Part shown: positions 41,831 through 50,743 of the stretch, one piece after another
Numbering within the stretch: the stretch's first letter is position 1
Layout of the letters: each line of letters begins with the position of its first letter
Origin: Granulicella arctica
Lineage (GTDB): Bacteria; Acidobacteriota; Terriglobia; Terriglobales; Acidobacteriaceae
Direction of reading: 5' to 3'
Length of the DNA: 64,000 bases
Assembly (NCBI RefSeq): GCF_013410065.1
Contig: NZ_JACCCW010000001.1
Coordinates: 372,001 to 436,000 of the forward strand
Position numbers and translations under genes: made by a program
The notes under the pieces: generated by a model
What the model saw: only the letters and a program-made list of their open reading frames with translations
The model's database searches: none
Told to the model about the DNA's origin: nothing

Positions 41831-44800
41831 ATGTTTCCTGTGAAACGGAGCGTGCTGCTAATGAAATCATTTCCCATTGGGTTCATAGCCCAAAAGAGCC
41901 TCAATTGCCCTTCGAAACTCGCGGTCCAGCTTCTGGGCCTTCTGTCTCTCATCACTCCTGGCCTTCTTCACGCCACGCCCGTTCATCTCCGCACCGAGGG
42001 CCAGACCAATCCCCTCGGCATCGACGTCCTCCACCCCGCCTTCGCCTGGCAGAGTGACGCGACCACCCGCGACTGGGCCCAGTCCGCCTATCAGATCACC
42101 GTCGCCACCTCCGCTGAAGCCCTTCGCAAGGGCAACGCCGACGTATGGGACAGCGGTCGCCGCCCCTCACCCGACTCCCTCGCCATCCCCTACGACGGTC
42201 CCGCCCTCAAACCCAGCCAGCGTTACTTCTGGACCGTCCGTGTCTGGGACAAGCAAGGCAACGCCGCCATCGCAACCGAGCTCGCATGGTGGGAGACCGG
42301 TCTTCTCCAGCCCTCCGATTGGCAAGCCAAATGGATTCGCCGCAACGATCCCGCCGCCGAACAGGAGCTCCAGTCGATCCACTGGATCTGGCTCCCCAAC
42401 GCCGATCCGCAGCACGTCCCCCAGTCCACGACCGTTGAGTTCGAGTACCATCTCCACGCGGATACGCGACCCGAAGCAGCCATCTTGCACCTCTTCACCG
42501 GAGGAACCTACACCACCCGCGTCAACGGCCACATCACCGGCCACAAGCAGGAGTGGGGCGCCTTCGACCGCGAGGACATCCGCGACCAGCTCGTCTTCGG
42601 CAAGGGCGCTGCCGGAGACAACACCATCGCCGTCACCCTCTCCGTCCGCAGCTCGCATAACGCCGCCGCCACCTACCCCGCTGCTCTCGCCGCTATCCTC
42701 AATCTCACCCAGGCCGACGGCAAAGCCTCATCCATCGTCAGCGACAGCAACTGGCGCGTCCGCGAGACGAAGCCTCAGCCATCGACCGACTGGCAACCCG
42801 CGCAGGACCTCGGCCCGCTCGCCAGCCAACACTTCGGCGTAGCCCCTGACCGTCACACGCCCGCGTCCACTCCCGATCGCGTCGAAACCACCACCGCGCT
42901 CCTCCGCAAGGACTTTACCCCCCGCAGCAAAGTCGTCTCCGCGCGCCTCTACATCACAGCCCTCGGTAGCTATCAAGCCTTCCTCAACGGCAAACGCGTC
43001 GGCCAGTCCGTCCTCGTGCCCGATTTCACCGACTACCGCAAGCGCGTCCTCTACCAAACCTACGACGTCACCTCGCTCGTAGCCGGTGGCCACAACACCC
43101 TCGCCGCGGTCCTCGGAGGCGGATGGCACGGCAGCCCGCTCCTCTGGTCCGGCTCGCGCCTCTTCCCCGGCCCCGATCTCCTCCGCGCCCAGCTCGAGCT
43201 GCGCTTCGCCAACGGCACCCGCCAGACCATCGCCACCGACGACACCTGGCAAGCCGCACCCTCCCCCATCGTCTCCTCCGAGATCTACGGCGGCGAAGCC
43301 TACGATGCCCGCCTCGACCACCCCACCTGGAACCAACCCTCCACGAAGTCAACCGACTGGACTCCCGCAACCGTAGCCCCCGACCCCGCCATCGAGGTCA
43401 CCGCGCAGTCTGATCTCACCGTCCATTCCGCGCAAACCATCACCCCCGTCAACGTCACCATGGTCCCCTCCGATGGCAAACAGCTCGCCGTCTTCGACAT
43501 GGGCCAGAACATGGTCGGCGTCGTCAAACTCCGCGTCCACGGCCCCCGCGGCACCACTGTCCGCATGCAGTTTGCCGAGCGCCTCAACCCCGACGGCACC
43601 GTCTACACCGAAAACCTCCGCGACGCCGACGCCACCGACCTCTACACCCTCAGCGGCAACGGCGAAGAGACCTGGACCCCCGCCTTCACCTTCCACGGCT
43701 TCCGCTACATCCAGGTCTCCGGCTTCCCTGGCAAGCCCACCCCCGCGGCCATCGAAGGCATCGTCCTCAACAGCCTTCCCGCGCAACCCTCCATCCGCCT
43801 CGAGACCTCCAGCGATCTCCTCAACCACATGAACACCCTCGGTCTCTGGGGCCAGCGCGGCAACTTCCTCTCTATTCCCACCGACTGCCCCCAGCGCGAC
43901 GAGCGCATGGGCTGGATGGGCGATGCAGGCGTCTTCTGGCGCACCGGCAGCTACAACTTCGACATCGACTCCTTCTCGCACAAGTTCATGCAGGACGTCG
44001 TCGACGCGCAGGGCAGCAACGGAGCCTTCTCCGACATCTCCCCCAACCTCCTCGATCCCACCGACCAGCTCCCCGGAGCACCCGGCTGGGGCGACGCCGG
44101 CGTCCTCGTTCCCTACTCCACCTGGCTCCAGTACGGCGACCGCGCGCTCGTCGAGCGCAACTGGCCCGCCATGCAGGCGTGGTTGGCCTTCATCCTCCGC
44201 ACCAACCCCAACTACCTCCGCCAGCATGAGCTCGGCAACAACTTCGCCGACTGGCTAGCTCCCGATCCCCACTCCCCTTCCGATCTCGTCGCCACCGCCT
44301 ACTGGGCTCTCATCGCCCATCAGATGGAGCAGATGGCCACCGCCCTCGGCCGCACCGCCGACGCCGCAACCTACCGCGACCTCTACACCCACATCCGCGC
44401 CGCCTATCAGACGCAGTACATCCACCCTGACGGCTCCGTCGAAGGCAACACCCAGACCGCCTACGTCCTCACCCTGTACACCGGCATGGCTCCCAAAGAG
44501 CTTGAAGCCAACATGACCGAGCGCCTCGTCAAGGACATCGAAGCACATCAGGACCACCTCACCACCGGCTTCCTCGGCACACCCTTCCTGCTCTCCGTCC
44601 TCGACCAGCAGGGCCGCACCGACGTCGCCTACACCCTGCTCCTCAACAAGACCTACCCCTCCTGGGGCTACATGGTCGAGAAGGGCGCAACCACCTGGTG
44701 GGAGCGCTGGAACGGCGACACCGGTGATCCCTCCATGAACTCCTACAACCACTACGCCTTCGGGTCCGTCATGGCCTGGGTCTATCGCCGCGCCGCTGGC

Positions 44801-45118
44801 ATCGATACCGACCCCGCCTCGCCCGGCTTTCACCACATCGTCATCGCTCCCCACGTCGACGCTCGCCTTCCCCACGTCCACGCCGAGTACGACTCCGCCT
44901 ACGGCACCGTTGCCACCGACTGGACCCGCAACGGCGACACTAACCTGAGCCTCAAGGTCACCATCCCCGCCAACACTACCGCTACTGTCCACCTCCCCGC
45001 CACGGCCAGCAGCCTCATCGAGCAGGACGGCAAATCCATCCAACCCCACGAAGCCGCAGGCACCGCCATCACTGAAATAGGCTCCGGCACCTACACCTTC
45101 ACCATCCACAACAAATAA
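41831..45118 (+). CDS. Alpha-L-rhamnosidase, glycoside hydrolase family 78
   Basis: The 1095-residue protein begins with a signal-like segment (LAVQLLGLLSLITPGLLHA), then two N-terminal beta-sandwich domains typical of bacterial rhamnosidases. The (alpha/alpha)6-barrel carries the GH78 motif PTDCPQRDERMGWMGDA, whose acidic residues provide catalysis and binding. The C-terminal region has the WWERWNGDTGDPSMNSYNHY block, which also fits GH78. It releases terminal alpha-L-rhamnose from glycans or glycosides. It is divergent from the TonB receptor operon. Met11 (41861) is an alternative start. Confidence 0.93.
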   Translation: MFPVKRSVLLMKSFPIGFIAQKSLNCPSKLAVQLLGLLSLITPGLLHATPVHLRTEGQTNPLGIDVLHPAFAWQSDATTRDWAQSAYQITVATSAEALRKGNADVWDSGRRPSPDSLAIPYDGPALKPSQRYFWTVRVWDKQGNAAIATELAWWETGLLQPSDWQAKWIRRNDPAAEQELQSIHWIWLPNADPQHVPQSTTVEFEYHLHADTRPEAAILHLFTGGTYTTRVNGHITGHKQEWGAFDREDIRDQLVFGKGAAGDNTIAVTLSVRSSHNAAATYPAALAAILNLTQADGKASSIVSDSNWRVRETKPQPSTDWQPAQDLGPLASQHFGVAPDRHTPASTPDRVETTTALLRKDFTPRSKVVSARLYITALGSYQAFLNGKRVGQSVLVPDFTDYRKRVLYQTYDVTSLVAGGHNTLAAVLGGGWHGSPLLWSGSRLFPGPDLLRAQLELRFANGTRQTIATDDTWQAAPSPIVSSEIYGGEAYDARLDHPTWNQPSTKSTDWTPATVAPDPAIEVTAQSDLTVHSAQTITPVNVTMVPSDGKQLAVFDMGQNMVGVVKLRVHGPRGTTVRMQFAERLNPDGTVYTENLRDADATDLYTLSGNGEETWTPAFTFHGFRYIQVSGFPGKPTPAAIEGIVLNSLPAQPSIRLETSSDLLNHMNTLGLWGQRGNFLSIPTDCPQRDERMGWMGDAGVFWRTGSYNFDIDSFSHKFMQDVVDAQGSNGAFSDISPNLLDPTDQLPGAPGWGDAGVLVPYSTWLQYGDRALVERNWPAMQAWLAFILRTNPNYLRQHELGNNFADWLAPDPHSPSDLVATAYWALIAHQMEQMATALGRTADAATYRDLYTHIRAAYQTQYIHPDGSVEGNTQTAYVLTLYTGMAPKELEANMTERLVKDIEAHQDHLTTGFLGTPFLLSVLDQQGRTDVAYTLLLNKTYPSWGYMVEKGATTWWERWNGDTGDPSMNSYNHYAFGSVMAWVYRRAAGIDTDPASPGFHHIVIAPHVDARLPHVHAEYDSAYGTVATDWTRNGDTNLSLKVTIPANTTATVHLPATASSLIEQDGKSIQPHEAAGTAITEIGSGTYTFTIHNK

Positions 45119-45156
45119 TCCGAGCAGCATCTCAACAGAAAACCCAGCCCGGGCAT

Positions 45157-45187
45157 CCCATCCTTCGCGCTTCTGCGAAGGGTGGGG
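45157..45187. terminator. Hairpin between convergent genes
   Basis: CCCATCCTTCGC pairs with GCGAAGGGTGGG (one G-U pair) around the loop GCTTCT. It lies 38 bases after the rhamnosidase stop and 25 bases beyond the end of the convergent gene. Hairpins of the form CCCACCCTTCGC...GCGAAGG are probably a dispersed repeat as well. Confidence 0.55.
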
Positions 45188-45212
45188 CGCAAACAAGCTT
45201 CGCTGAGGCGCT

Positions 45213-46235
45213 TTACGTGTAGGCCCAGCGGACAGTGATAGGTCGATTGAGATCCGGGAGAGGAAGGGACATGGCTTCGGTCTCAACGGCGTCGCGTTCC
45301 GACCAGGTAAGACGTCGCCAGACATCGATCGAGACCTCGGAGCTGGACCGACGCCACACGCCGGTGATCTCTCCACCGACAAGCAGTGCTCCGGGCCATA
45401 CACGAGACGTCCACAGCTCTGGCCGTCGCTTGGCATTGGGGACAAGAATCTCCCGGTCGGCGCCCCAGGCGAGGTAGAAGGCATCGCCGCTTGGCAAGAG
45501 TCTTGCAGGCGCAGCGGGCCGTGGCTGGGCTCGAAGCGTAGTCTCATCCTTGGCGAGAATCCATGCGTCGCCTGTCGGCGTTCGCACTGGCGTGAGAATA
45601 CCGGCAAGCTCTTTGAAGGCAGCGTGTGCCAGTGCATCTGGAATTCCGGCCCAGCGCGCAAATGTAGCACTCGTTGCAGGTCCAAAGACGTGGAGGTATC
45701 GCCGGGCGAGTTCGAGCCGAGCCTGCTGAGGTTCCATGTCGGGTGGAGGCACCGTCCAAACTATCGGCTGGTGCGCCCCGTTCCAGCGCATCAGGACCGT
45801 GCCGGTCGGGGCAGCATATCGGAGACTGTTGGGCACGACGCCAATTCCACGGCCAGCCTCTCCAAATGGCATGGAACGTCCGTTCAGAAATGTTTGTAGA
45901 CGCCTGGCTGTCATCTCCGCTCTTGCGAGGCGTTTGGTATCGACAGGGAGCCTTCCCAGGGAAAAGAGGGCAAGGTCTTGCGCCGCGACAACGTAGACAT
46001 TGAAGCGAGGACCCCAGAGCTGCACAAGAGAACTATGATTCCAGTCGGTTGAAATGGTCCCATCGACGCGAGCATGAATCGACAAGAGCGCCGCACGCGG
46101 CACGGAGTCTTGCAATCCGCCCCACGCAGCTTTTCGCAACGACTCTGTCTTTGCCGGGAGACGCTCGTCGAGAAAGCCCTGCTGACGTCGGAAGGAGAGG
46201 ATTTGCGACCGTGTGACTGCAAACCGGACCGTCAT
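45213..46235 (-). CDS. Winged-helix DNA-binding-domain protein (HTH_42 type)
   Basis: Starting at ATG 46235 the protein has 340 residues and the layout of the winged-helix DNA-binding-domain superfamily (AlkX/YcaQ-like). It has SQILSFRRQQGFLDERLP at the N-terminus, AARRYLHVFGPATSATFARWAGIP in the middle (a wing-like element) and VWRRSSSEVSIDVWRRLTW near the end. Related proteins such as YcaQ are DNA glycosylases for interstrand crosslinks. The family diverged widely and enzymatic activity here is not evident. An upstream start at 46298 would overlap a repeat. Confidence 0.8.
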   Translation of the reverse strand: MTVRFAVTRSQILSFRRQQGFLDERLPAKTESLRKAAWGGLQDSVPRAALLSIHARVDGTISTDWNHSSLVQLWGPRFNVYVVAAQDLALFSLGRLPVDTKRLARAEMTARRLQTFLNGRSMPFGEAGRGIGVVPNSLRYAAPTGTVLMRWNGAHQPIVWTVPPPDMEPQQARLELARRYLHVFGPATSATFARWAGIPDALAHAAFKELAGILTPVRTPTGDAWILAKDETTLRAQPRPAAPARLLPSGDAFYLAWGADREILVPNAKRRPELWTSRVWPGALLVGGEITGVWRRSSSEVSIDVWRRLTWSERDAVETEAMSLPLPDLNRPITVRWAYT

Positions 46236-46279
46236 GGTTACTCGAGGATACCAAGAAGAGAATAAGCGACCTGCCCAGT

Positions 46280-46324
46280 CCATCGCCTCACAGCCCATAA
46301 TTTAAACAGCCTCGAAGGCCGAGA
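46280..46324. repeat. Imperfect direct repeat, left copy
   Basis: This stretch contains CCATCGCCTCA, GC, CATAA and ACAGCCTCGAA-GCC. A related stretch with a 10-base longer middle lies at 48387-48442. The two copies flank the TetR/FAD-monooxygenase cassette. Confidence 0.55.
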
Positions 46325-46383
46325 GAATCCGGACACTGCGTTCCCTTGCAGGCACTTCGCCCGAGATGAGAGGACGTCAGTCT

Positions 46384-47028
46384 TCATGCATACGGAGTGC
46401 CTTCCACAGCAACTTTCACACCTCTGATCCCTTGGTCGACAATCGCCAGAAATGCCGTGTTTGATCTCTCGACATCACGGCTCTCGCGAAAGATCCGATG
46501 CGCTTCGAAGGCCGCGACAACCCAGGTCGCGACGAGCAATGAAGCTGCGAGGCTGGCGGCAGGATCGGGTAGATGGCGATTTGCAGCTTTCGCCAAGCCG
46601 ACCGTCAACATATCTGTCAGCTCGTCGCGTATAGCCCTCGCACGAGCCTTCAACGCGTCGCTGGCCTGGATCGTCTCAAGAAACTTTTCACTTCCTGCTT
46701 CGGAAAAACGTACGTACGGGCGCTGTTCTGCGACGGCCCAATGAGCGAACCGCCGTACCGCTTCAATAGGCGATGCGCTGTTCTCTTTTTTTTGCAAACC
46801 AGCCATCAGCTCCTCGCGACCTTCGTCGTCGAGGTCGAAGAACATGTCCTCCTTGCGTGAGAAGTGATTGAAGACCGTCATCCGCGAAACATCGGCGGCT
46901 TCGGCAATCTCGTCCACCGTCACCTGATCGAACCCGCGCTCCATAAAGAGGCATGTCGCGACGTCTGAGATCTTCTGCCGCGTCGCGAGGCGCTTCCGGC
47001 TCCGGCGATCTGGTGTTGACTTCTGCAT
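46384..47028 (-). CDS. TetR-family transcriptional regulator
   Basis: The 214-residue regulator starts at ATG 47028 (MQKSTPDRR). Its DNA-binding domain (RQKISDVATCLFMERGFDQVTVDEIAEAADVSRMTVFNHFSRKEDMFFD) is a classic TetR helix-turn-helix. The ligand-binding C-terminal domain is variable. It is divergent from an FAD-dependent monooxygenase gene, and the 68-base gap between the start codons holds a very strong palindromic operator, so it most likely represses both genes until an inducer binds. Confidence 0.92.
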   Translation of the reverse strand: MQKSTPDRRSRKRLATRQKISDVATCLFMERGFDQVTVDEIAEAADVSRMTVFNHFSRKEDMFFDLDDEGREELMAGLQKKENSASPIEAVRRFAHWAVAEQRPYVRFSEAGSEKFLETIQASDALKARARAIRDELTDMLTVGLAKAANRHLPDPAASLAASLLVATWVVAAFEAHRIFRESRDVERSNTAFLAIVDQGIRGVKVAVEGTPYA

Positions 47029-47031
47029 GAC

Positions 47032-47088
47032 TTGACAGAAATTATTATACCCTGTCAATAATTATACTTAGTATAATTATTGACAGGG
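47032..47088. promoter_or_regulatory. Palindromic operator between tetR and the monooxygenase gene
   Basis: The inverted repeat at 47050-47088 has perfect 18-base arms (CCCTGTCAATAATTATAC and GTATAATTATTGACAGGG) around TTA. A third half-site, TTGACAG, lies to the left at 47033-47039 and can pair with CTGTCAA in the left arm. The element probably overlaps both divergent promoters, since TTGACAG is also a -35-like hexamer and TATAAT is present. Confidence 0.85.
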
Positions 47089-47096
47089 GTTCGGAA

Positions 47097-48248
47097 ATGA
47101 CAACACAGCAAACCAGCATCGGTAGGGCAGCGGATCGAAAGACAAGAGTCCTCGTATCAGGGGCAAGCTTTGCCGGGCTTTCGACCGCCTATTGGATGAA
47201 TCGGCTCGGATACGCAGTAACCGTGGTCGAGATTGGAAAGACTCTGAAGATGGGCGGGACGCCCGTCAATATTGAAGGAGATACCGTCGACATCGTGCGG
47301 CGGATGGGGCTGCTCGAGCGCATTCAATCGAGCAGCCTGCCGGCAAGACCAATGGAATTCGTGGATGCTCACGGAGCCTGTCTGGCCATGATGTCAGCTC
47401 AAGCCGGCAACATGGAAACTTCGGCTCCCGAGTACGAGATCGAGCGAGACGAACTGCTCAACATGCAATTTCACGACGTGAAGAACGACGTCGAGTTCAT
47501 CTTCGGCGATAGCATTGCGCGCCTCGAGGAATCGGCAGACGAGGTCACCGTTACATTCAAAAGCGGAAAACAGCGCGCCTTCTCTCTCGTGTTCGGGTGT
47601 GACGGCAATCATTCCGCAGTGAGGAGAATGTGTTTCGGCGAAGAGTCCGCCTACTCCAAATTCCTTCAACTATACTTTTCAATCACAATCGTCGATAAGC
47701 TGCTGATCGACGAGAATACTTCGCAAATCTACAACGTCCCGGGCAAGACTGTGATGCTCAGCGCATACAACGGCAAAACAGACATTGCCTTTTGCTTCTT
47801 CTCCGAAGAGGAGATTCCGTACGACTATCGCGATCAGGAGAAGCAGAGACACATGATCCGAGAGCACTTCGAGGGCGAGGGATGGAGAACACGCGAGTTA
47901 CTCGAAGAGGTGAGTCGCTACAGGGATTTTTATTTCGACAAGCTCTGCCAGATCAAAATGCCCTCGTGGACAAAAGGTCGCGTGGCCCTGGTGGGAGACG
48001 CCGCCTACTGCGCATCCCCCGCTGCCGGCATGGGAGGATCGCTCGCGATTGTTGGAGCGGCAGCTTTGGCCGACGCCTTCCAAAAACATCCCGACAACTT
48101 CGAAGCCGCGTTTCAGCAGTACAACGACAGCTTGCGTCCCTTCATCGAGAAGGTTCAGGCGGACGCGATCGAATTTGGTCTGGAGACGTTTGCCCCGAGA
48201 TCTGAAGAGGCGATTCGCGCAAGAAACGCGCGTTTCGGCAATAGCTGA
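47097..48248 (+). CDS. FAD-dependent monooxygenase (TetX/PHBH family)
   Basis: The 383-residue enzyme has the N-terminal FAD-binding motif SGASFAGLSTAYWMNRLGYAVTVVEI and the second FAD motif ALVGDAAYCASPAAGMGGSLAIVGA. Between them is the class A flavoprotein monooxygenase region (FGCDGNHSAVRRMCF). It hydroxylates an organic substrate using NAD(P)H and oxygen; TetX, which inactivates tetracyclines, belongs to this family. Control by the adjacent TetR regulator suggests that it handles a toxic or inducing aromatic compound. The substrate is unknown. AGGGG precedes the ATG. Confidence 0.92.
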   Translation: MTTQQTSIGRAADRKTRVLVSGASFAGLSTAYWMNRLGYAVTVVEIGKTLKMGGTPVNIEGDTVDIVRRMGLLERIQSSSLPARPMEFVDAHGACLAMMSAQAGNMETSAPEYEIERDELLNMQFHDVKNDVEFIFGDSIARLEESADEVTVTFKSGKQRAFSLVFGCDGNHSAVRRMCFGEESAYSKFLQLYFSITIVDKLLIDENTSQIYNVPGKTVMLSAYNGKTDIAFCFFSEEEIPYDYRDQEKQRHMIREHFEGEGWRTRELLEEVSRYRDFYFDKLCQIKMPSWTKGRVALVGDAAYCASPAAGMGGSLAIVGAAALADAFQKHPDNFEAAFQQYNDSLRPFIEKVQADAIEFGLETFAPRSEEAIRARNARFGNS

Positions 48249-48386
48249 TCTCAACTTGTAAATCCTGATAACCGCGCCTCTCATTGCTTGGTTCCCGGGT
48301 TGTCGTCGACGCGGAAGCTGCGCTGATAATGGTCGCCGTCTAATCAAATTATTGAAGAGTTTGTAACCACCAAGGCCGTATCCAAA

Positions 48387-48442
48387 CCATCGCCTCATCG
48401 CTCATAACCTTCCCCAGTTCTATACAGCCTCGAAAGCCAAGG
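48387..48442. repeat. Imperfect direct repeat, right copy
   Basis: Right partner of 46280-46324, in the same orientation, with an additional 10 bases in the middle. It lies in the 48249-48519 intergenic region, which otherwise holds no visible feature. Confidence 0.55.
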
Positions 48443-48519
48443 CAGCCCTAATCCTGACCCCTTCCACCGCCATGTGGCAAGATGGGAGCGCTCTTCAACG
48501 CCGCCTCTCCGAGTCCCCA

Positions 48520-50565
48520 ATGTCCGCGTCGCGCTTTCTCTACGGCACCACCATCTTTCTCTCGGCCTTTCTCCTCTTCGTCGTCGAACCCATGGCCGCA
48601 AAAGAGCTCCTCCCCGCGCTCGGCGGCTCCTCCGCCGTCTGGATCACCTGCCTCGTCTTCTTTCAGCTCGCCCTCCTCCTTGGATACCTCTACGCCCACT
48701 GGCTCACACACCAACCCTCCGCCCGCACCCAGCGCCTCATCCACCTGGCTGCTCTCGCCTGTGCCGTTGTCGCTGTAGTCCTCACCCTCCGCTTCCGCAT
48801 GAACCTCAACAACGGAGCGTCCCACCCCGTCACCACCATCTTCACCGCTCTCACCCTAGGCATCGGACTGCCATTCCTCCTCCTCGGCTCCACCAGCCCG
48901 CTCTTACAGATCTGGATGGCCCGCACCGAAGGCGGCAACGTCCCTTACCGACTCTTCGCGCTCTCGAACGCCGGCTCGCTCCTCGCCCTCATCCTCTACC
49001 CCACTCTCATCGAGCCTTCCCTCACCCTTCACCACCAGCGAACCGCATGGTCCATCGGCTTCGCTCTCTTCGCCATCCTCGGAGCCCTCCTCGCCTACCG
49101 CTTCAGTACCGCGAACCCCGCCGCACAACCTACCCAAACCACCATCGAAGCGATCCCACCCACCTCCCTACAGATCAGAGTTCTCTGGTTCCTCCTCCCC
49201 ATGGCCGCCGCCATGCAACTCAGTGCCGTCACCAGCCACCTCACCCGCAACATCGCCGCCATCCCCCTGCTCTGGACGATGCCGCTCGCCGTCTATCTCC
49301 TCACCTTTATTCTCGCCTTCGAGTTCTCCTCGTTCTACCGCCGCGGCATCGTCGTCCGCTTCCTTGTGCTCATGCTCGCCAGCCTCGGCTATGCCCTCTC
49401 CCGCATCGACGCCAGCCTCCCCATCGGCATAGGCATCCTCTTCTTCCTCGCCGAGGTCTTCGTCGCCTGCCTCTTCTGCCATGCCGAGGTCCACGCCCTG
49501 CGCCCCGCCCGTCCCTCCGAGGCCACCCTCTTCTATCTCCTCATCGCCGCCGGTGGTGTCGCCGGAACCTTCTTCGTCGCCATCGCCAGCCCACTCCTCT
49601 TCGTCGCCGACTACGACCTTGCCATCGCCTTCTTCCTCACCGCCCTGCTCGCCCTCATCGTCACCTGGAGCGACGGCTGGCCGCAGCGCCTCCTCTGGTC
49701 CACCGGCACCGGACTCCTCTTCGCGCTTCTCCTCATGCTGCACATCGTCCTCGCCCGCCAGACCCTCCTCGAGGTCCGCAACTTCTACGGTGCCCTCCGC
49801 GTCAAGCAGACCGACATGCCCGCCCAAACCCTCCCCACGCGCATGCTTCTCAACGGAACCATCCGCCACGGCACGCAGATGTTCGCCCCCGGCCTCAGCC
49901 GCATCCCCACCAGCTACTACGCCGAAGACTCCGGCATCGGCCTCGCCCTCACCAACTGCTGCGCCGACGCCCCGCGCCGTATCGGCATCGTCGGCCTCGG
50001 GGTAGGCACCCTCGCCGCCTACGGTCGTCCCGGCGACCAGATCCGCTTCTACGAGATCAACCCCCTCGTCCGCCCCATCGCCGAAAACCTCTTCACCTAC
50101 CTCCGCGACTCCGCCGCCCAAACCACCTTCGCCGACGGCGACGCCCGCACCTCCCTCGCTCGCGAAGCCCCGCAGCACTTCAACGTCCTCGCCGTCGACG
50201 CCTTCACCGGCGACGCCATCCCCCTCCACCTGCTCACCACCCAGGCCATGCAGCTCTACCGGATCCATCTCGCCCCCGGCGGCATCCTCGCCTTCCACGT
50301 CTCCAACCAATACCTCGATTTAGCCCCCGAGATCGCACAGCTAGCAGCAGCTTCCAACATGGAAGCGCGGAGTGTAGACAGCCCCGACGACGACTCCCGC
50401 GGCGAATACCGCGCAACCTGGGTCCTCGTCACCGCCAACCAGCAGTTCCTCGCCCTCCCTAACATCGCCTCCCGCACCGAGCCGATCTCGCCCGTCCCCG
50501 GCCTCCATCTCTGGACCGACGACTACTCCAGCCTGCTTCCCATCCTGCGCTGGGCACACCGCTAA
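48520..50565 (+). CDS. Fused MFS-type membrane domain/spermidine-synthase-like protein
   Basis: The 681-residue protein starts at ATG 48520 (MSASRFLYGTTIFL). The first about 430 residues hold roughly a dozen membrane segments. The C-terminal soluble domain has a Rossmann methyltransferase-like fold of the spermidine synthase class (RIGIVGLGVGTLAAYGRPGDQIRFYEINPLV, FADGDARTSLAREAP, LAVDAFTGDAIPLHLLT). The aminopropyl-transfer aspartate pattern VDAFTGDAIP is present. Fusion proteins of this type are common in bacteria but their substrate is not established. Confidence 0.88.
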   Translation: MSASRFLYGTTIFLSAFLLFVVEPMAAKELLPALGGSSAVWITCLVFFQLALLLGYLYAHWLTHQPSARTQRLIHLAALACAVVAVVLTLRFRMNLNNGASHPVTTIFTALTLGIGLPFLLLGSTSPLLQIWMARTEGGNVPYRLFALSNAGSLLALILYPTLIEPSLTLHHQRTAWSIGFALFAILGALLAYRFSTANPAAQPTQTTIEAIPPTSLQIRVLWFLLPMAAAMQLSAVTSHLTRNIAAIPLLWTMPLAVYLLTFILAFEFSSFYRRGIVVRFLVLMLASLGYALSRIDASLPIGIGILFFLAEVFVACLFCHAEVHALRPARPSEATLFYLLIAAGGVAGTFFVAIASPLLFVADYDLAIAFFLTALLALIVTWSDGWPQRLLWSTGTGLLFALLLMLHIVLARQTLLEVRNFYGALRVKQTDMPAQTLPTRMLLNGTIRHGTQMFAPGLSRIPTSYYAEDSGIGLALTNCCADAPRRIGIVGLGVGTLAAYGRPGDQIRFYEINPLVRPIAENLFTYLRDSAAQTTFADGDARTSLAREAPQHFNVLAVDAFTGDAIPLHLLTTQAMQLYRIHLAPGGILAFHVSNQYLDLAPEIAQLAAASNMEARSVDSPDDDSRGEYRATWVLVTANQQFLALPNIASRTEPISPVPGLHLWTDDYSSLLPILRWAHR

Positions 50566-50743
50566 TCGGTTAGCTTCCGCGTCGATACATCCTCCTCATC
50601 AAGCTACGCTTCAAATAGGCGTATACCTGTTGCAGAGGGGGTGGAGCAGCCACGCCCCGGCAACCCTCGCCGATCGTCCGGCTCGCGGCATCATATCGAA
50701 CAGAGAATGCGTTTGGACGATACAAGCGCAGAGGCATTCAGGC

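Noticed and set aside
44255..45685. Open frame of 476 codons across the rhamnosidase end and the winged-helix gene
   Set aside because: It runs antisense to one gene and out of frame with the other, and shows no family features.
49168..50310. Open frame of 380 codons antisense to the MFS/spermidine-synthase-like gene
   Set aside because: Low-complexity Gly/Glu/Ala sequence without start signals; the plus-strand gene explains the region.
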